Of a stretch of 64,000 nucleotides of DNA, positions 41,321-54,806 are shown in pieces. This DNA is from Aporrectodea caliginosa. Taxonomy: Eukaryota; Annelida; Clitellata; Crassiclitellata; Lumbricidae. Where the stretch lies: the NCBI GenBank assembly GCA_020284085.1, contig JACEVL010000832.1, positions 720,501-784,500 on the forward strand, written 5' to 3'. The translations under genes were made by a program, and so were the position numbers. The notes below the pieces were generated by a model. It was not told the origin of the DNA, did not search any database, and saw only the letters and a program-made list of their open reading frames with translations. Every line of letters starts with the position of its first letter. Within the stretch, counting starts at the first letter, position 1.

Positions 41321-41867
41321 CAGTGTGATTTTCCTTACAGGTTTTATTTTAGTTATAGTTATAGTTATAGTTAATGATTTTTTTATTTTAGTTATAGTTA
41401 TAGTTATAGTTAGTATTATTTTTTAGTTATAGTTATAGTTATAGTTAATGGATTTTTTATTTTAGTTAATTTTAGTTACTACTTAGTTACAATAATTAAG
41501 TCTATAAGCAAAATTGTGCGTATTAATACGCTGTTTCACAATTTACTCAGAGCTATGAAAACCTTTGAAGCATGGATACATTCAGCTTCATCAATACACG
41601 AGTTTCCAAAGTAACTGACAAATTTCACAATAAAAATTTCGCATTTTTCGTTCTCATTTATGTCGTATCGTCCATATTGCACTTCCTATTTTTATTTTTT
41701 GTATTAACGAAAATAAAGATGAATTTTCGTTAGTGTTATTTTCGTTATAGTTATAGTTATAGTTAATGATATTTTTTAGTTATAGTTATAGTTATCGTTA
41801 ACGAAATCATTTTATTTTCGTTAACGAACATTTTTCGTTATCGTTATCGTTAACGAAAATCACACTG
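41321..41867. mobile_element. hAT element filled with GTTATA-type repeats
   Basis: The ends CAGTGTGATTTTC and GAAAATCACACTG are inverted repeats, with the perfect TSD GTTGGTGG (41313-41320 and 41868-41875). Its 547-base body is largely blocks of TAGTTATAGTTATAG and related CGTTATCGTTAACG motifs. A truncated relative is at 19591-19761. Confidence 0.9.
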
Positions 41868-43298
41868 GTTGGTGGACTTCTTTTCAAAGTTGTTCTAGTA
41901 AATAACGAACTCTTTCAACGCTCTGCCTTACCTATATAACTCATATAAGCTCAGCTAAACCAAACTATCGCGTGTGCATTTATCAATCAACTGCAATTAA
42001 CACACAATATCATCCATTTCAACGTTTTTTCTATTATTGCAGAGAGTGGTCGAATATTCGATACTTCAGTCAATCCCTATAAACGCTGCAGCCACCGCAG
42101 ACTGCACGTGCGGCGGTTGTATACACGCACGTGGCAATACAAGATACAGGTATAAACCGCGCTTTAGTATAGGCCTACGTGTCACCCAATTTATGTAGAC
42201 ACGTCAGGTGTATATGCTAAGTGTATATAACTATATATATGCATTTGTGTATGTGTGTATACCTGCATACATGCGTATAGATATGAATACGCACAGATAC
42301 ATTTGTGCATACGTATAAGTATTTGTACAGATATGTACCTATTTGTGTATGCGTATAAATGTATACGTACATATATGTATATGTAGGCCAACTCCGCCAC
42401 TGATCGTATACTCTGTCAGTGCCAGTCCCAGTCCTGGATAAAGGAAGAGGGCGACACTAATGATCTTTGTTATCACCCATGGCAGTGTCGTTAAACTAAA
42501 ACTACTATACCACTGTATGCAGGCCTATATTGTATATATGCATGTGTATAAGTATATATGTATATGTGTATATGTGTATATAATTATATGTGTATGTGTA
42601 AGTATATTTCGTCTACAGTGTTCTTGGAAAAATTTGGAAACGGAAGCTCGTTGTGTTGTATTCGGTCTGGAAATGTTGCACTTCATTTTCTCAACAGCTT
42701 TGGCTGGCATCTTCATCAGCATTATAAGTTGACGCCATATCAGACGAACTGTGTGTTCCAAAACATGTATATACATGTATATACATTATATGTATTTTAT
42801 ATATTTATATGTTAAATATATATATTACATATATGTGTTTATATAAATATATATATATATATATGTATATATATATGAATAGCGATGCTTCGTTCTGTTT
42901 CCATGATCAGCAATCTCTGGTCGATCCATCGCTGCAACTGATTTTCCCATTTGATTATGTCATTGATAAAGTAGAGTCAACAAAACCAGCCTTAGCAGCC
43001 ATTCGTCTGTGTTGTTTCCTCGGAAGATATGCCATTCAAATCTTTGCACCGAAGAACATGCGTCTCCTAGATTATTCTACATGCCATAGATCTATATCAA
43101 GAATCTGGGATTGTAATTTAAATTTCTTCTTGCGATTTCACTCGAAGTATATAGGCCCTATATGTTTCCACGTATACAGGCTACGCATATATTTATATAC
43201 GCATCCTACGTACACATATACTTATACATATACATCTATACATATACATCTAATAGTCATCTATACATATACATCTATACATATACATATACATATGT

Positions 43299-43487
43299 GG
43301 GGAGCGGTGGAGCCGCCGGAGGGTTGCGGGTTCGAATTCACCTCAAGCCGCCGCGTAGGGACCCTGGGCAAGTCCTTCACTCGCAATGCGCTTCGGCGTG
43401 AAACTCCGATTCAGTTTCCGCGCTGTATACAGTCGGGAGCGCCTCCGAGTAGAAATCTTGAAGGGGCGCTATAACAAGTGCTCATAC
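43299..43487 (+). repeat. tRNA-derived SINE, copy c
   Basis: Counterpart of copy b in the second duplication. About 35 bases covering the A-box region are deleted. The B box GGTTCGAATTC and the 3' tail GGGAGCGCCTCCGAGTAG to GGGGCGCTATAA are kept. Confidence 0.85.
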
Positions 43488-44293
43488 ATACACATACAGT
43501 ATATGTATGTATATATACATAAACTGGTGTTCTTGGCATTAGGATAACAGCACTATAGAAGTAATTGGATTGGTTTATTGGATTCGAATTCTAGTCAATC
43601 TAGATGAATTACGGAAGCATTGTATAGGAATATGTTGCTTGATTTCATTGTTGTCTTCTGTTTTCATTGTTCTCCGGTTGTTTTCTTTGCTCTGTTTTAA
43701 TTGTTGTCTAACTGTTATCATTGTTGTCTAAATGTTTAATCTGTTGCCTTGAATGTCGTTCGCGTTCAGGTAATGTTTTTTTCAATATCATTTAGTGCCT
43801 TTGCGATATTCTTATCCGGCGAGCTATAAATTTTCAGATACACTCTAATTGGTTTTTGGTTGAACGGATCACTAAGTTTAAAATAGAACGATTGATCTTT
43901 AAAGCCAATGATAATATCCTCCCATCATACGCTCCATTGGAGTACTGCAGTGAGACGGCTATTGGCTACAAATGCCTCTTCAAAGACCAGGGTTTGAAGA
44001 AAATACGACCACGGCTCAGATATCGTAACATCGACGTAACAACTGGACGATTTGATTTGTGCTTTGAGGTTGCATGCCTGAACAACATGGTAAAATACCA
44101 GAATCCGAAGTGGTAGGTCGACGTGTTACCACTCGACCACACCCAGTCTATACAGCGGTTCAGTAAGAAATAGGAAGAAGTCCACTCACACCGACATGCA
44201 CAGAGCCTTGACCTGTGCAGTAAAGCTATAGCCTTCTTAAATACATAATTATTGTATTATTGTTTAGACTGTATTTCATGGCATGAAGAAGAT

Positions 44294-44773
44294 TTATAAA
44301 GCGCAAGTAATAATAATTAAATAAACTGCAAATAACAGCAGCTCGGCTTGGTCAGATGACGTGAACAGGTGAGACTTTACTTTCTTCCTGAAGTTTTCGA
44401 TAGAAAGTTCCGGAACATGGAGTTCGAATGACAGCGTATTCCAAACCGTTGTTCTTGTACGCTCTGAAATAATGGCCTTGTAGACAGGACACGATTTCAT
44501 TGTCCTTGGTTTCACAAAAACAAATCTCCTAAGCACGAATGCAGGGATGGAATTAAGTCGAGATCTCGCAGAAAGCTGATGAGTTGAGACAATGACAGCA
44601 ACCAAAGTCATTGAATTAAGCCGAGAGATGGAAGGCGTCGACAGAATTACCAACAATCGATGGAAATCAGAAGGAAGAAGTGTCGAAACATTCTTAGGCA
44701 ACTTCGGCTGACTATGCAGCAGAAGCGTTAAGGCTTTTATCCCTTTTCTTTGCACAATCAGATTTGTCTTCAA
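44294..44773 (-). pseudogene. 159-codon open frame, LINE-tail-like, duplicate 2
   Basis: Paralog of 34489-34968 within the segmental duplication, about 86% identical in protein sequence by my count. Same weak resemblance to LINE C-termini. Confidence 0.45.
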
Positions 44774-44849
44774 TCAGCGGAAAGCAGAGCAGCGCTCGTC
44801 CTCGGCTGCTGCTAGTAGGCCTATTCGCCGCGAGACTCTGCGTTGACAT

Positions 44850-44981
<132 letters not shown>

Positions 44982-45174
44982 GTCGTTGGATCATGTGACG
45001 ATGATACGACCGTTTCAATTAGCCAACGTCATAACCAGGATTTCTCATGGCCGTTGATATTGATGCTTATGTTGAACGATGCTCAGGCTCATGCTGACCG
45101 ATGTGATGCTATACTGGTGACTGATGCCGATGCTCGATGCTAAAATTGACTAATGCTGAGTTACATTTACTGTC

Positions 45175-45354
45175 CAGGGCTTTTTCAGTGTGCAGTTCTA
45201 CACAAAAAGTGCAATTCTAAATGAATTTGTGCAACTGTAAAAGCAATTTTGTGCAGTTAAAAATAGCTAAAAAGAGGTCACTGTCATCCCACTGGGAATA
45301 ATTTACCACGGCAGAAGGGGTTGTGCCGTTCTAAAATTCACTTAAAAACCCCTG
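45175..45354. mobile_element. Small hAT MITE, copy in duplication 2
   Basis: A 180-base element with ends CAGGGCTTTTTCAGTG and AAGTG-complement...AAAAACCCCTG, and the perfect TSD TTACTGTC (45167-45174 and 45355-45362). It contains repeated GTGCAGTT and GTGCAATT motifs. A third, partly truncated relative is at about 50874-51045. Confidence 0.85.
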
Positions 45355-45416
45355 TTACTGTCGGCTAATGCTGATAATAATGATTATAGCAATAATATAT
45401 AACATCAATAATAATA

Positions 45417-46372
<956 letters not shown>

Positions 46373-46392
46373 CAATAATAACAATAATAATA

Positions 46393-46462
<70 letters not shown>

Positions 46463-46545
46463 TATAATAAAAATAATAATAATAATAATTATTATTAATA
46501 ATATTATTATTATAATCATAATAATAAATAAATAAATAATAATGA
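46373..46545. repeat. (AAT)n tract, 3' flank of LINE copy 2
   Basis: AAT units with ATT, AAAT and AATG variants towards the right end. Confidence 0.93.
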
Positions 46546-46953
46546 TAATAACATCGGCCATTTCTATTTCGCAGTAACACTGCCTCGCAGTAACAAGGTC
46601 GCCTAACAAACTGGTGATGCTACGATTGGCCAATGTTGATGATGATGATTTACTGTAGCGTTGGCCCTATATTTAGCGGTTTTCTTGATCCTTTATGGTA
46701 GCCCTGTTCAAGGCATTAACAGAGAATGTTTGTAATTCTGTGTCACTGACGAGTATTTCTTTTTCACGATGTCTGTTGTTTCTGAATCAATAAACGTCTT
46801 AACTTTTAATCCAGTGATACTACTGTTGGCTAATGCCAATGATGATGCTATTGTTGGCAGATGTTGGTGCAATCGCAGCAAATACTTTCGTGTCAAGAAA
46901 AAGACATGACTTGGAGAGTTGTCGCATTGCCGCCTTAGACGTAGCAGTTCATC
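46546..46953. other. No gene recognised
   Basis: Ordinary sequence up to the foldback element. The minus-strand open frame 47121-46708 runs into the foldback repeats and has no known domain. Confidence 0.4.
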
Positions 46954-46963
46954 CGTATAAACT

Positions 46964-47670
46964 GGGAGCAGGACAATACCCCCCGGACAAAACCCCCGGA
47001 CAAAACCCCCGGACAAAACCCCCGGACAAAACCCCCCGGTATAAAACCCCCCGGACAAAACCCCCCGGTATAAAACCCACCCACCAGCTCCAAATTGAAG
47101 AGGTGTTAAGTAATTTAGCAAGTAACTGAAAAGGTGTTAAAGGGTAGGTAGAGCCTGGAGATTCTGATCAACAGCACATTGAAGAGGTGCTAGGTCACGC
47201 ACCAGCACCCCAAAGGAAAAAGTACAAAGCATCCAATGAACGGATTGTTAACATTGTACGTGACTTCAGCAATCGTAGTCTACTTGACTACATGCGTGGG
47301 ATCGCACACAACATTACTATTTAACCCATTAGTAACGATTAGAAATAACGTTGCCAAAAGAACAGGATAATACTTGGTAGACTCGTAACTAATTATTTAT
47401 AATAGTGAGCCATTTGACTATAAATTCCACCATTTTGCTTGTCAAAATATGTTAGCTTGAAAAAATGTCCAAACAATACACATGTCATTGCATCATTACT
47501 TGCAGTATGAAGTAACCGCTTGCTTGAAATCTTTTTAGACTATCTAGTCAATATTTTATTGTCAAAAGTTGTGAGTGGGGGGTTTTGTCCGGGGGTTTTA
47601 TACCGGGGGGTTTTGTCCAGGGGGTTTTTGTGTTGTGGGGGGTTTTGTCCGGGGGGTATTGTCCTAGACT
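46964..47670. mobile_element. Foldback-like element with tandem-repeat inverted ends
   Basis: Both ends consist of units like CCCCCGGACAAAAC and CCCCCGGTATAAAAC: 46978-47078 on the plus strand and, inverted, 47573-47661. The outer parts AGGACAATACC and GGTATTGTCCT are also inverted. The 10-bp sequence CGTATAAACT flanks the element at 46954-46963 and 47671-47680 as a perfect TSD. Repeat-built inverted ends and 9-10 bp TSDs are typical of foldback/MULE-type elements. No transposase. Confidence 0.8.
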
Positions 47671-47680
47671 CGTATAAACT

Positions 47681-49149
47681 ACACATACATACATTATACA
47701 TACGACAACCCCAGCTGCAGACTCCCGTGACCGCTAATGAAGCTACTTAACGCGTTTAGCAACCTCTCAAGCACAGCGCAATCACGGTCCTTTCGCGCAC
47801 AGAGATACACTGAGATAAAAGCAGCTCTACTTTTTCATAAATGCCTATACATAATGGGTGTATGTATGTGTGCATGTGATGTATTCTAGTGTGTATGTAT
47901 GTGGCTCTGTGTGTCTGCGTGTATATGTTTATGTATGTTTGTGTGTATGTGTGTATTACTGTATTGTATGAATTTATGTATATGTGACGCACGATACCTC
48001 GATAGCAAACGTCCGAACATTGTCCAAACAAACAACGGCGAAAGAGAGAAATAGCTCTAGCCTATATACAAACGCAGAACAGGTCACATTAGAAGCCAGA
48101 ACGACTGGAAATTATCCAGAAAAATCCACATTATGAGCAACTAATTGATCACAGATGACACGATAGAAAACATGCGGCAACCTTGATCAACTGTATATAC
48201 ACATACACCCATACCAACTGCATATTTTATATATAATCATACTTATGCGTATTCAATGCTTGTGTTTATACCCGTACGAGCTGCATATATGTATATATAT
48301 ATATATCATAATTATTATATGCGTATACAATGATTGTGTGTATAGTTCCCTGCCTGGTTGTAAACACGACCGACCGATATATATAAATACTGAGACTAAA
48401 GAGATAACGATGGGTGCAGATCAAATCACATCAAACATCGTCCGCACATAATGCAGAAGTAATGGACCAACGAATTCCCATGGAGGGCATGCCTTGACAT
48501 ACGCATACATTGGGAGAGACCTTGACAGAGGCTAATACATGCAGTAGACAGTGCGCTTTTGGAGGGTTTTCTTCCGCACTCTCCCATGGCATACATTGCA
48601 TTTACATCGCAGTCATCTTGGCATATATTTCAATATTTGCGGCGCGCATTCCGGTCCATTATCTCGTTAGCTGCGAGAATCGGTCTGTTGCCTCGTCTGA
48701 TCCCGTTGCTTACTCATTCACACTGTAGTAGTAGTAGCCGGCCTTTTTCCGCACGCCGACGTGTTAATGGCCTAATTTGGTCGCTACATATAACTCTAAA
48801 TCAGAAGCCTTTTCTTTTGTGAGAGTCGCCGCGACACTTGATTTATTATCGACGCAGTTTGCTGCATTATTTACCGTTATTCATTACAGACCGACAATCC
48901 ACAGTAGTTAGGATTGTTACGTAAACAGACCGAGACTTTGCATTTGAAACTGGGGGAGTCAATTGTTGAGCTACTGGCTGACGCTGCTCGTAACTTAGGC
49001 GTTGTTTTCAGTTGTATATCATGTCTGTCACTGGTCATGTAATGATGTAAACAGTATTTGTAAGTCATCATATAATAATATATGATGTTGTGTTATATTA
49101 TGTTCATTCGTGACATGTGCTGAATTAGACGTTATGTGCCCATGTCTGC
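47681..49149. other. No gene recognised
   Basis: Contains TG/CA-rich stretches (47850-47980) and TA-rich runs (48280-48310). No coding signal. Confidence 0.45.
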
Positions 49150-49745
49150 ACGGATATCTCTGGCAAATGCATAGGTTTCCAGTCGCCTAGCTTACTGCAA
49201 ATTGCTTCTTACTGGTATCAATAGGTCAAACATGTTGAAACAGCAGAAAGTTCAGAAATCTTTGGCTAGAACCATTAGTAGGCCTAATACATCCAAATAT
49301 GAACATAATTATAACTCCTTTGCTTACATATTTGCATTGGCTTCCTGTTCAGCAAAGAATTAGTTTCAAATTGGGGCTCATGGTTCGTAAATCTGCGAAC
49401 TCTGGCCAGCCATGATACGTATATAAATCAGTTCTTATTTGCCAGACTTTTTCATTATTCATTTTCTGATTGTCTTTGTCTAAATCAAGAACGGTTCTTG
49501 GCGAATGAGCTTTCTCGGTTGCTGGACTTACTTTTTGGAACTCCCTCTCTCTCTCTCTCTCTGCTCAGTCGCTTATGTCATTTCGTTCTCAACTTAAAAC
49601 TTAACTCTTTCAAATCGGTTATCCATCATATATGCTTTCTCTCTGTCTCACGGACTGATCCTCTGGCTATTGACCTGATTACGGCTTGGTCTTGGTGTGC
49701 CATCGGTTGATGCGTTGCGCATTAGAAACCGGCGCAATAGAAGTT
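49150..49745 (+). pseudogene. Decayed LINE 3' end
   Basis: Translated with frame changes it shows LINE C-terminal motifs: SRLAYCKLLLTGI, KVQKSLARTISRP, ALASCSAKN, then a segment like WNS...LKLNSFKSVIHH. The tail GCATTAGAAACCGGCG and AGAAGTT also ends another fragment at 59140-59215. A (CT)n run interrupts it at 49547-49562. Confidence 0.65.
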
Positions 49746-52263
49746 ACTATTTACAACTACAATTTAATCAATGCTTCAAGTCATAAGGTCAATGTAGATC
49801 ACTGTCAAGTACACACATGCAATGTAAATGTACACAATAACGAGTAGCGATACAAGTGCAAAATGCAGATATCTCAAAAGTATTTTGAAAACTATTTTCT
49901 AAGCTAAGTATTTTCAAAATACTGTTTTATTTTGTATTTTCAAAATATATTTAAAAAGTTCTTCGCCCATCATGTATGTATGTATAAGGCCATTTATGTA
50001 CCGCCTTACAATAATGTCACGAAGGCACTAAAACCTCACGAAGGCGCTAAGTTAGTTACTTGAAGGGCGCTATACAAGTGCTCTGATGCATACATACAGA
50101 GGCTTCTGCAGTCTATTTATAATTTAATGGGTCTACTGTTACACAAGGTATTGAGAAAGACCACCGTTGAGTTACATAGGCCAACATTCAGCCCTGAACA
50201 TAATATTGGCCTTCAAACACCATGTGCACATCAGAAGGCCCAGTATAGAACAGTATGGCGACGCGTAAGAGAAAGAGACAGACAGACAGAGAAAGAGAGA
50301 CAGAGAGAGGCAGACAGAAAGACAGAGACAGACAGACAGAGACAGACAGACAGACAGAGATAGAGAGATAGGGAAAGAAAGAGAATTATATACAGAAAGA
50401 GAAAGAGACTACAGTTAGGATTACTATTGGAATCATTTGAGCGATGTACAGGTCAGGACCAAGCTCTGTGGTTATCAGCGTGCCTTCCAGTTCCCACTGG
50501 ACCACAGAAAAGTCCCCCCTTCTGCCGTTTGGATGGCCAGATAAGGCCACACTACAATAGCACACAGCAAGAATTACGACTGAAGACAAGACTATAGCAG
50601 TCCAATCGGAACTCGCTAAGCGTTAATTTAAGACTACAGAGACTTCAGTATATATTCACACCCTGAGTGTAACAAGGCATCCTGCTTCAATAGGACTATA
50701 ATAGCTTTGTTCGGGTCCTACAAATCGGAAGACCTGATAAATGTTAGCCAAGGATAACTAGCTCAACAGAACCAAGAAAAGGCTGTCGAGATATACAAGC
50801 AGATTTAGTAATTATTTATCATTATTGCAATTACAGAGTATGCTAAAGAAAGATAAAAACTAACTAAGGAAGTAAGGTTCTACACAAAGTGCAGTTCTAA
50901 ATTAATTTGTGCAGCTGTAAAAGCATTTTTTGCAGTTAAAATAACTAAAAAAAGGTCATGGCCATCCCATTGGGAATAATTTACCATGGCTTTTTGAAAA
51001 AAGAGATAAGGGGTTGTGCAGTTATAAAAATTTCTTAAAAAAGCCTTTGGCACGTACCAAAAATTCTACCAGTTACAGAGCGTCCGACGTTTATACCCAC
51101 AGAACTTCGGATGCTCAAATTCGCCCGGGAATCTCACTTAAGCAATTCCCTTGGAGCCCATAATCACGGGTGGAACAACAATTTGTCAACCTTGGAGGCT
51201 TAGACTGCAGCTGAGGAAGATGTATCTATTCACGAGCAACAACGCTGACTATAACAGATAACTCCATCAATAATTAAAGACTAAGCGCTGACATAATACT
51301 ATGGAAAAGCCAGCCACGTTGCTCCTTGCTCATCCCTCATACCAGCAAATATTGCACTCGACTGTTGTGGCGACATGCACTACAACAGAGTTGGCCTGAT
51401 ATACAGCGTCGTAAAAGCATAAAAACATATTTTAGCCATGCTTCATTGCTAATCCAACTTCTACTTACTTCTACTCCTACTATAAATATTTTGATCGCTC
51501 GTCCAACTTCTAGTTTTACTGCAATAATTTTGCATTAATGCCATGTTTTCATCGTTCACCCAACTTCTAGTTTTACTATAACATAGGCTATATTTTATGA
51601 ACTACTGCTGTACGTATTGGGAGTTGGGTATATGCCAGCGGGTGGGGGAAGAAATATATGGTGAAGTGTCCTATAAAGCATTCCATCAATATTCGGAATG
51701 ACACTCTGCGATGTCAGGAAGGCAGGCAGTGATAAAACGGTGTGCCTTAATTCGACAGAAAGACTCAAAGCGAGCGCTATATAAATTGGGGAGCCCCCCG
51801 GTCGTTTGCCGTCTCCCGCCGTATACGACTGACGCGGCAGTAGCCCGATTTCATCAAGACGCGGCGGGTATTGTGCTGCGGTCAGAACGGCCCGTTCATA
51901 TGACGCAGAGTGAGTAATTTAGTTGGATTCACTCCATCAAGTGCCTTATTTAAATCAGTAAGACAGCAGCGCCTCTTGCGGTTGACGACAGCCGACAAGA
52001 AATCGATCACTCAATGTGGCCTACGCTGATTACTTCATCAAAGACCACGACGATGTAATTGAACGAAGCGCCATCGCCAATACGTATAAGCCTCACACGT
52101 AGAAGCCTAGATGTATATATTTATATATTACGGCAATCACCCTTCATATATACGTGCAATACTCACACATATAATATGCTAGATATATACATACACTCTG
52201 TGCAGCCTTTATGTAGCAGCAAGTGTTGTGAATGAGGCCTGTAATCGTTAGGATTTCGTTGCA
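49746..52263. other. No gene recognised; interspersed repeat scraps
   Basis: 49885-49975 is rich in AAGTATTTTGAAA motifs, like 54640-54806. 50030-50098 has a SINE/LINE-like tail (GAAGGGCGCTATACAAGTGCTC). 50275-50400 is a GACA/GA repeat. 50874-51045 is a truncated relative of the hAT MITE at 45175. 51440-51640 is a repeat also found at 58595-58755. No host coding sequence was found. Confidence 0.5.
51440..51640 (+). repeat. Interspersed repeat, copy 1
   Basis: Shares CCAACTTCTAGTTTTACT, GCATTAATGCCATGTTTTC and TATTTTATGAACT(A)CTG in order with 58595-58755. It contains internal sub-repeats of the motif TCCAACTTCTAG. Family unknown. Confidence 0.65.
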
Positions 52264-52500
52264 ACAACACATTACTTTCTTACTTACTTACCTACCTACT
52301 TACTTACTTACTCACTTACTTACTTACCGACTTACTTTCTCACTTACTTACTTACCTACCTACCTACCTACCCACCCACCTACCTACCCACCTACCTACC
52401 TACCTACCTACTACCTACCTACCTACCCATACCTACCTACCTACCTACCTTACTTACTTACTTACTTACTCACTTACTTACTTACTTACTTACTTACTAC
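52264..52500. repeat. (CTTA)n/(CTAC)n tetranucleotide repeat
   Basis: Alternating blocks of TTAC and CTAC with CCAC variants; about 59 units. Confidence 0.95.
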
Positions 52501-52559
52501 CAGATGCAGATTGATGAAACGGTGCTTGTTTGGAAAACTGGCGTGATGTAGGCTAATAT

Positions 52560-52693
52560 GATGTATGCATATATGTATGCAATATGTATATGTGTATGTA
52601 TGTATGTACGTATGCATGCATGTAGGCATATGTGTATGTATGCATGTGTTCGTATGTATCCATGCATGCATGCATGTATGTATGAGTATGAGC
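52560..52693. repeat. Irregular (TATG)n repeat
   Basis: TATG and CATG units leading up to the hAT at 52694. Its end supplies the TSD GTATGAGC. Confidence 0.85.
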
Positions 52694-52964
52694 CAAGGCC
52701 GTAGCCAGGATTTTGTTTCGGGAGGGTGTTGAAATCGTTTACTCGTTCTTGAACAAGCTGACAAGCAACCAAGTCAACCTTGTATAAGGGTTTTGGAGGA
52801 GCGTTGTGAGCTCTCTAAGCACTGTAGAGCTGCATCATCTAAGTTCACATGAGTGCTCTTAGTTCTTACGCCGTATATGTTAGTAAATGCAATATTTATG
52901 TTACGCATTATTTAATTTCGGGGGGTGTTTAAACACCCAAAACACCCCCCTAAATACGGCCTTG
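52694..52964. mobile_element. Small non-autonomous hAT (271 bp)
   Basis: The ends CAAGGCCGTAGCCAGG and CTAAATACGGCCTTG are inverted over about 10 bases. The perfect TSD GTATGAGC is at 52686-52693 and 52965-52972. GGGTGTTTAAACACCC near the right end is a perfect palindrome. Confidence 0.88.
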
Positions 52965-52972
52965 GTATGAGC

Positions 52973-53380
52973 GTATTCCATTGAAGATGAAGAACGCCGA
53001 TATCAAATGAAGTTCATGATCTCAGGCAAAGTGGTTGCTTGAAATAGTCTAAGGCTCTAAGCGTATCCGAAACGATCACAAAGATCGTTTGCATTGTATG
53101 TTGAAGGAAAGAGACTCAGTGCGTGGGACAATTAGCGCAAAAGACAAGTCATGAACTTCGTCTTGTAATTCACTATGACATCTGATGAACAAGACATCCT
53201 TTAATACCTTGTGTATAAGTTACCGGCGAGGTAGAAGTTATTAATTATAAAGTAATGTCATGTAACGTAATTGAACATTTTATATAGAGCTACTCTTCGA
53301 TATACAGTATCTACTCAGAGGCGCTCTCTGAGCTAGCCTGTATGTGATGTTAAAAGTCATTATGAACGAATATATTACAT
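52973..53380. other. No gene recognised
   Basis: A SINE/LINE tail scrap (ATCTACTCAGAGGCGCTC, inverted) lies at 53308-53327. Nothing else assigned. Confidence 0.4.
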
Positions 53381-53560
53381 CAGTTAGCAATTCCACGAAT
53401 CATCATCGACCAAGAAAACAGTCAGCTTCTCGATAATCTGGAGCAGTTCGATAACTGACTGATTGGAGCATGATTATGCGGATGAGAATTTTCATTCGGC
53501 CATTTTTGAGAAGCGGACTGTTTTCTTTGTTGATTATGATTCGTGGAATTCTGTAAACTG
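53381..53560. repeat. Hairpin MITE with ~55-bp inverted arms
   Basis: The left arm (CAGTTAGCAATTCCACGAATC to CAGTCAGCTTCTC) and the right arm (GAGAAGCGGACTGTTTTC to CGTGGAATTCTGTAAACTG) are near-perfect inverted repeats around a ~70-base loop. No 8-bp TSD was found, so the superfamily is open. Confidence 0.8.
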
Positions 53561-54639
53561 ACAGAACAAATCAGACGAGAACCAATTTAATTTAATCTAA
53601 TCTAATATAACATAGACTCGTATCTTTCCTCCTCCGCCCATTTGAAACCTACCATGTATACAAACGCGTGTGCTGGAGTGCAGATCCGAGATTCAGCCGC
53701 ACAGCATGAAGCCAATTCCTGCTCGTGAAGCCTCGTAGGCAAAGACGCCATGCGAAGAAATATTGTCAAAACTCACTAAATCCGCAGCAGAAACAAAGAA
53801 TAAATACGATAGCCAAACTCAGCAAAGTAGCCAAAACTTGAACATAAAAGAAACTGCTTAGAAAACTCTGCATTAAAACAAAACAGGCTGCCGATATTAT
53901 GCAAAGGGTGAAACAAAAACCAACATGGCTGCCGACAAGAGCACAAGTCCAAGTCGTAGACATTCGCTAGCAGGTTAGCTAAATGTAACGATTCAGGCCC
54001 TGGACTTTCTTCACAAACTGAGACAATAGATGGGTTCGGGGAGGCCATTAGAGAGTCGTCTATTCCATGTCCTTGGCGTTCAGAACAAATAAACCACAAA
54101 GCAATATCTCGGAACGGTAACTAGTTATAGAAACCGACTAGAATTGCTTGTGGACATGTATGAGTTAATGCTAAACGGTTTCATAGCGCTTCTTGGCGTA
54201 AACACCATTCTGCGTATACGATTTCACTGAATGCGTTTTCGATCTTAACTTCGCTTTTTCCTAGAATAGTCTACATAAGACCTATACAGTCTGAAATTTG
54301 TGACTGAAAACTGGACTGTATATCAGCGAAACGACCGAGCAATTGCCTCTCAAAGGCCTATATACAATGGCATCGATGCTGTTTTGAATGTAGGAAGCCA
54401 GTTCAGTGCACATGTAAGATGAACGAATTCTGTTTTGTCGGCAGACGTGCTTATTTGAAAAGGAAATTTTCGATCGACTTGAAAGTTCATTGAACTCGTG
54501 AGCTGTTTACAATATTTGATTGGTGCGTTTAGTGTGAAGTGCACGACCTGGACTTGGATCAAAGTCGTCTATGACTGGGCTAGATGCAATTTGTTTAGCT
54601 AACTTTTACAATGAGAAATAAAGTATTTCATAAACAAAT
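53561..54639. other. No gene recognised
   Basis: Ordinary sequence. A hydrophobic minus-strand frame at 53963-53766 is noted among the rejected items. Confidence 0.4.
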
Positions 54640-54806
54640 GCATTTCAATATTATAATTCAAAGTACAAAATACTCAAAATAAGTATTTTAATTACAAGTA
54701 CGGTCCATAAACACTGTCATTCCACTGTATTTTAAATACACGTACAAAATACTTAGTATTTAAAATAGTATTTAAAAACTAGCATTCAAAATGCTTCCCA
54801 TCACTG
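54640..54806. mobile_element. Truncated hAT-like end rich in AAGTATTT motifs
   Basis: Ends TTCCCATCACTG at 54806, complement CAGTGATGGGAA, a hAT-like terminus. The body repeats AAGTATTTTAAA and AAATACTTAG motifs. A matching left end and TSD are not visible. A relative is at 49885-49975. Confidence 0.55.

Noticed and set aside
53766..53963. 65-codon hydrophobic minus-strand frame with two possible membrane segments
   Set aside because: It overlaps another open frame, has no supporting splice sites or homology, and pyrimidine-rich DNA easily yields such hydrophobic translations.
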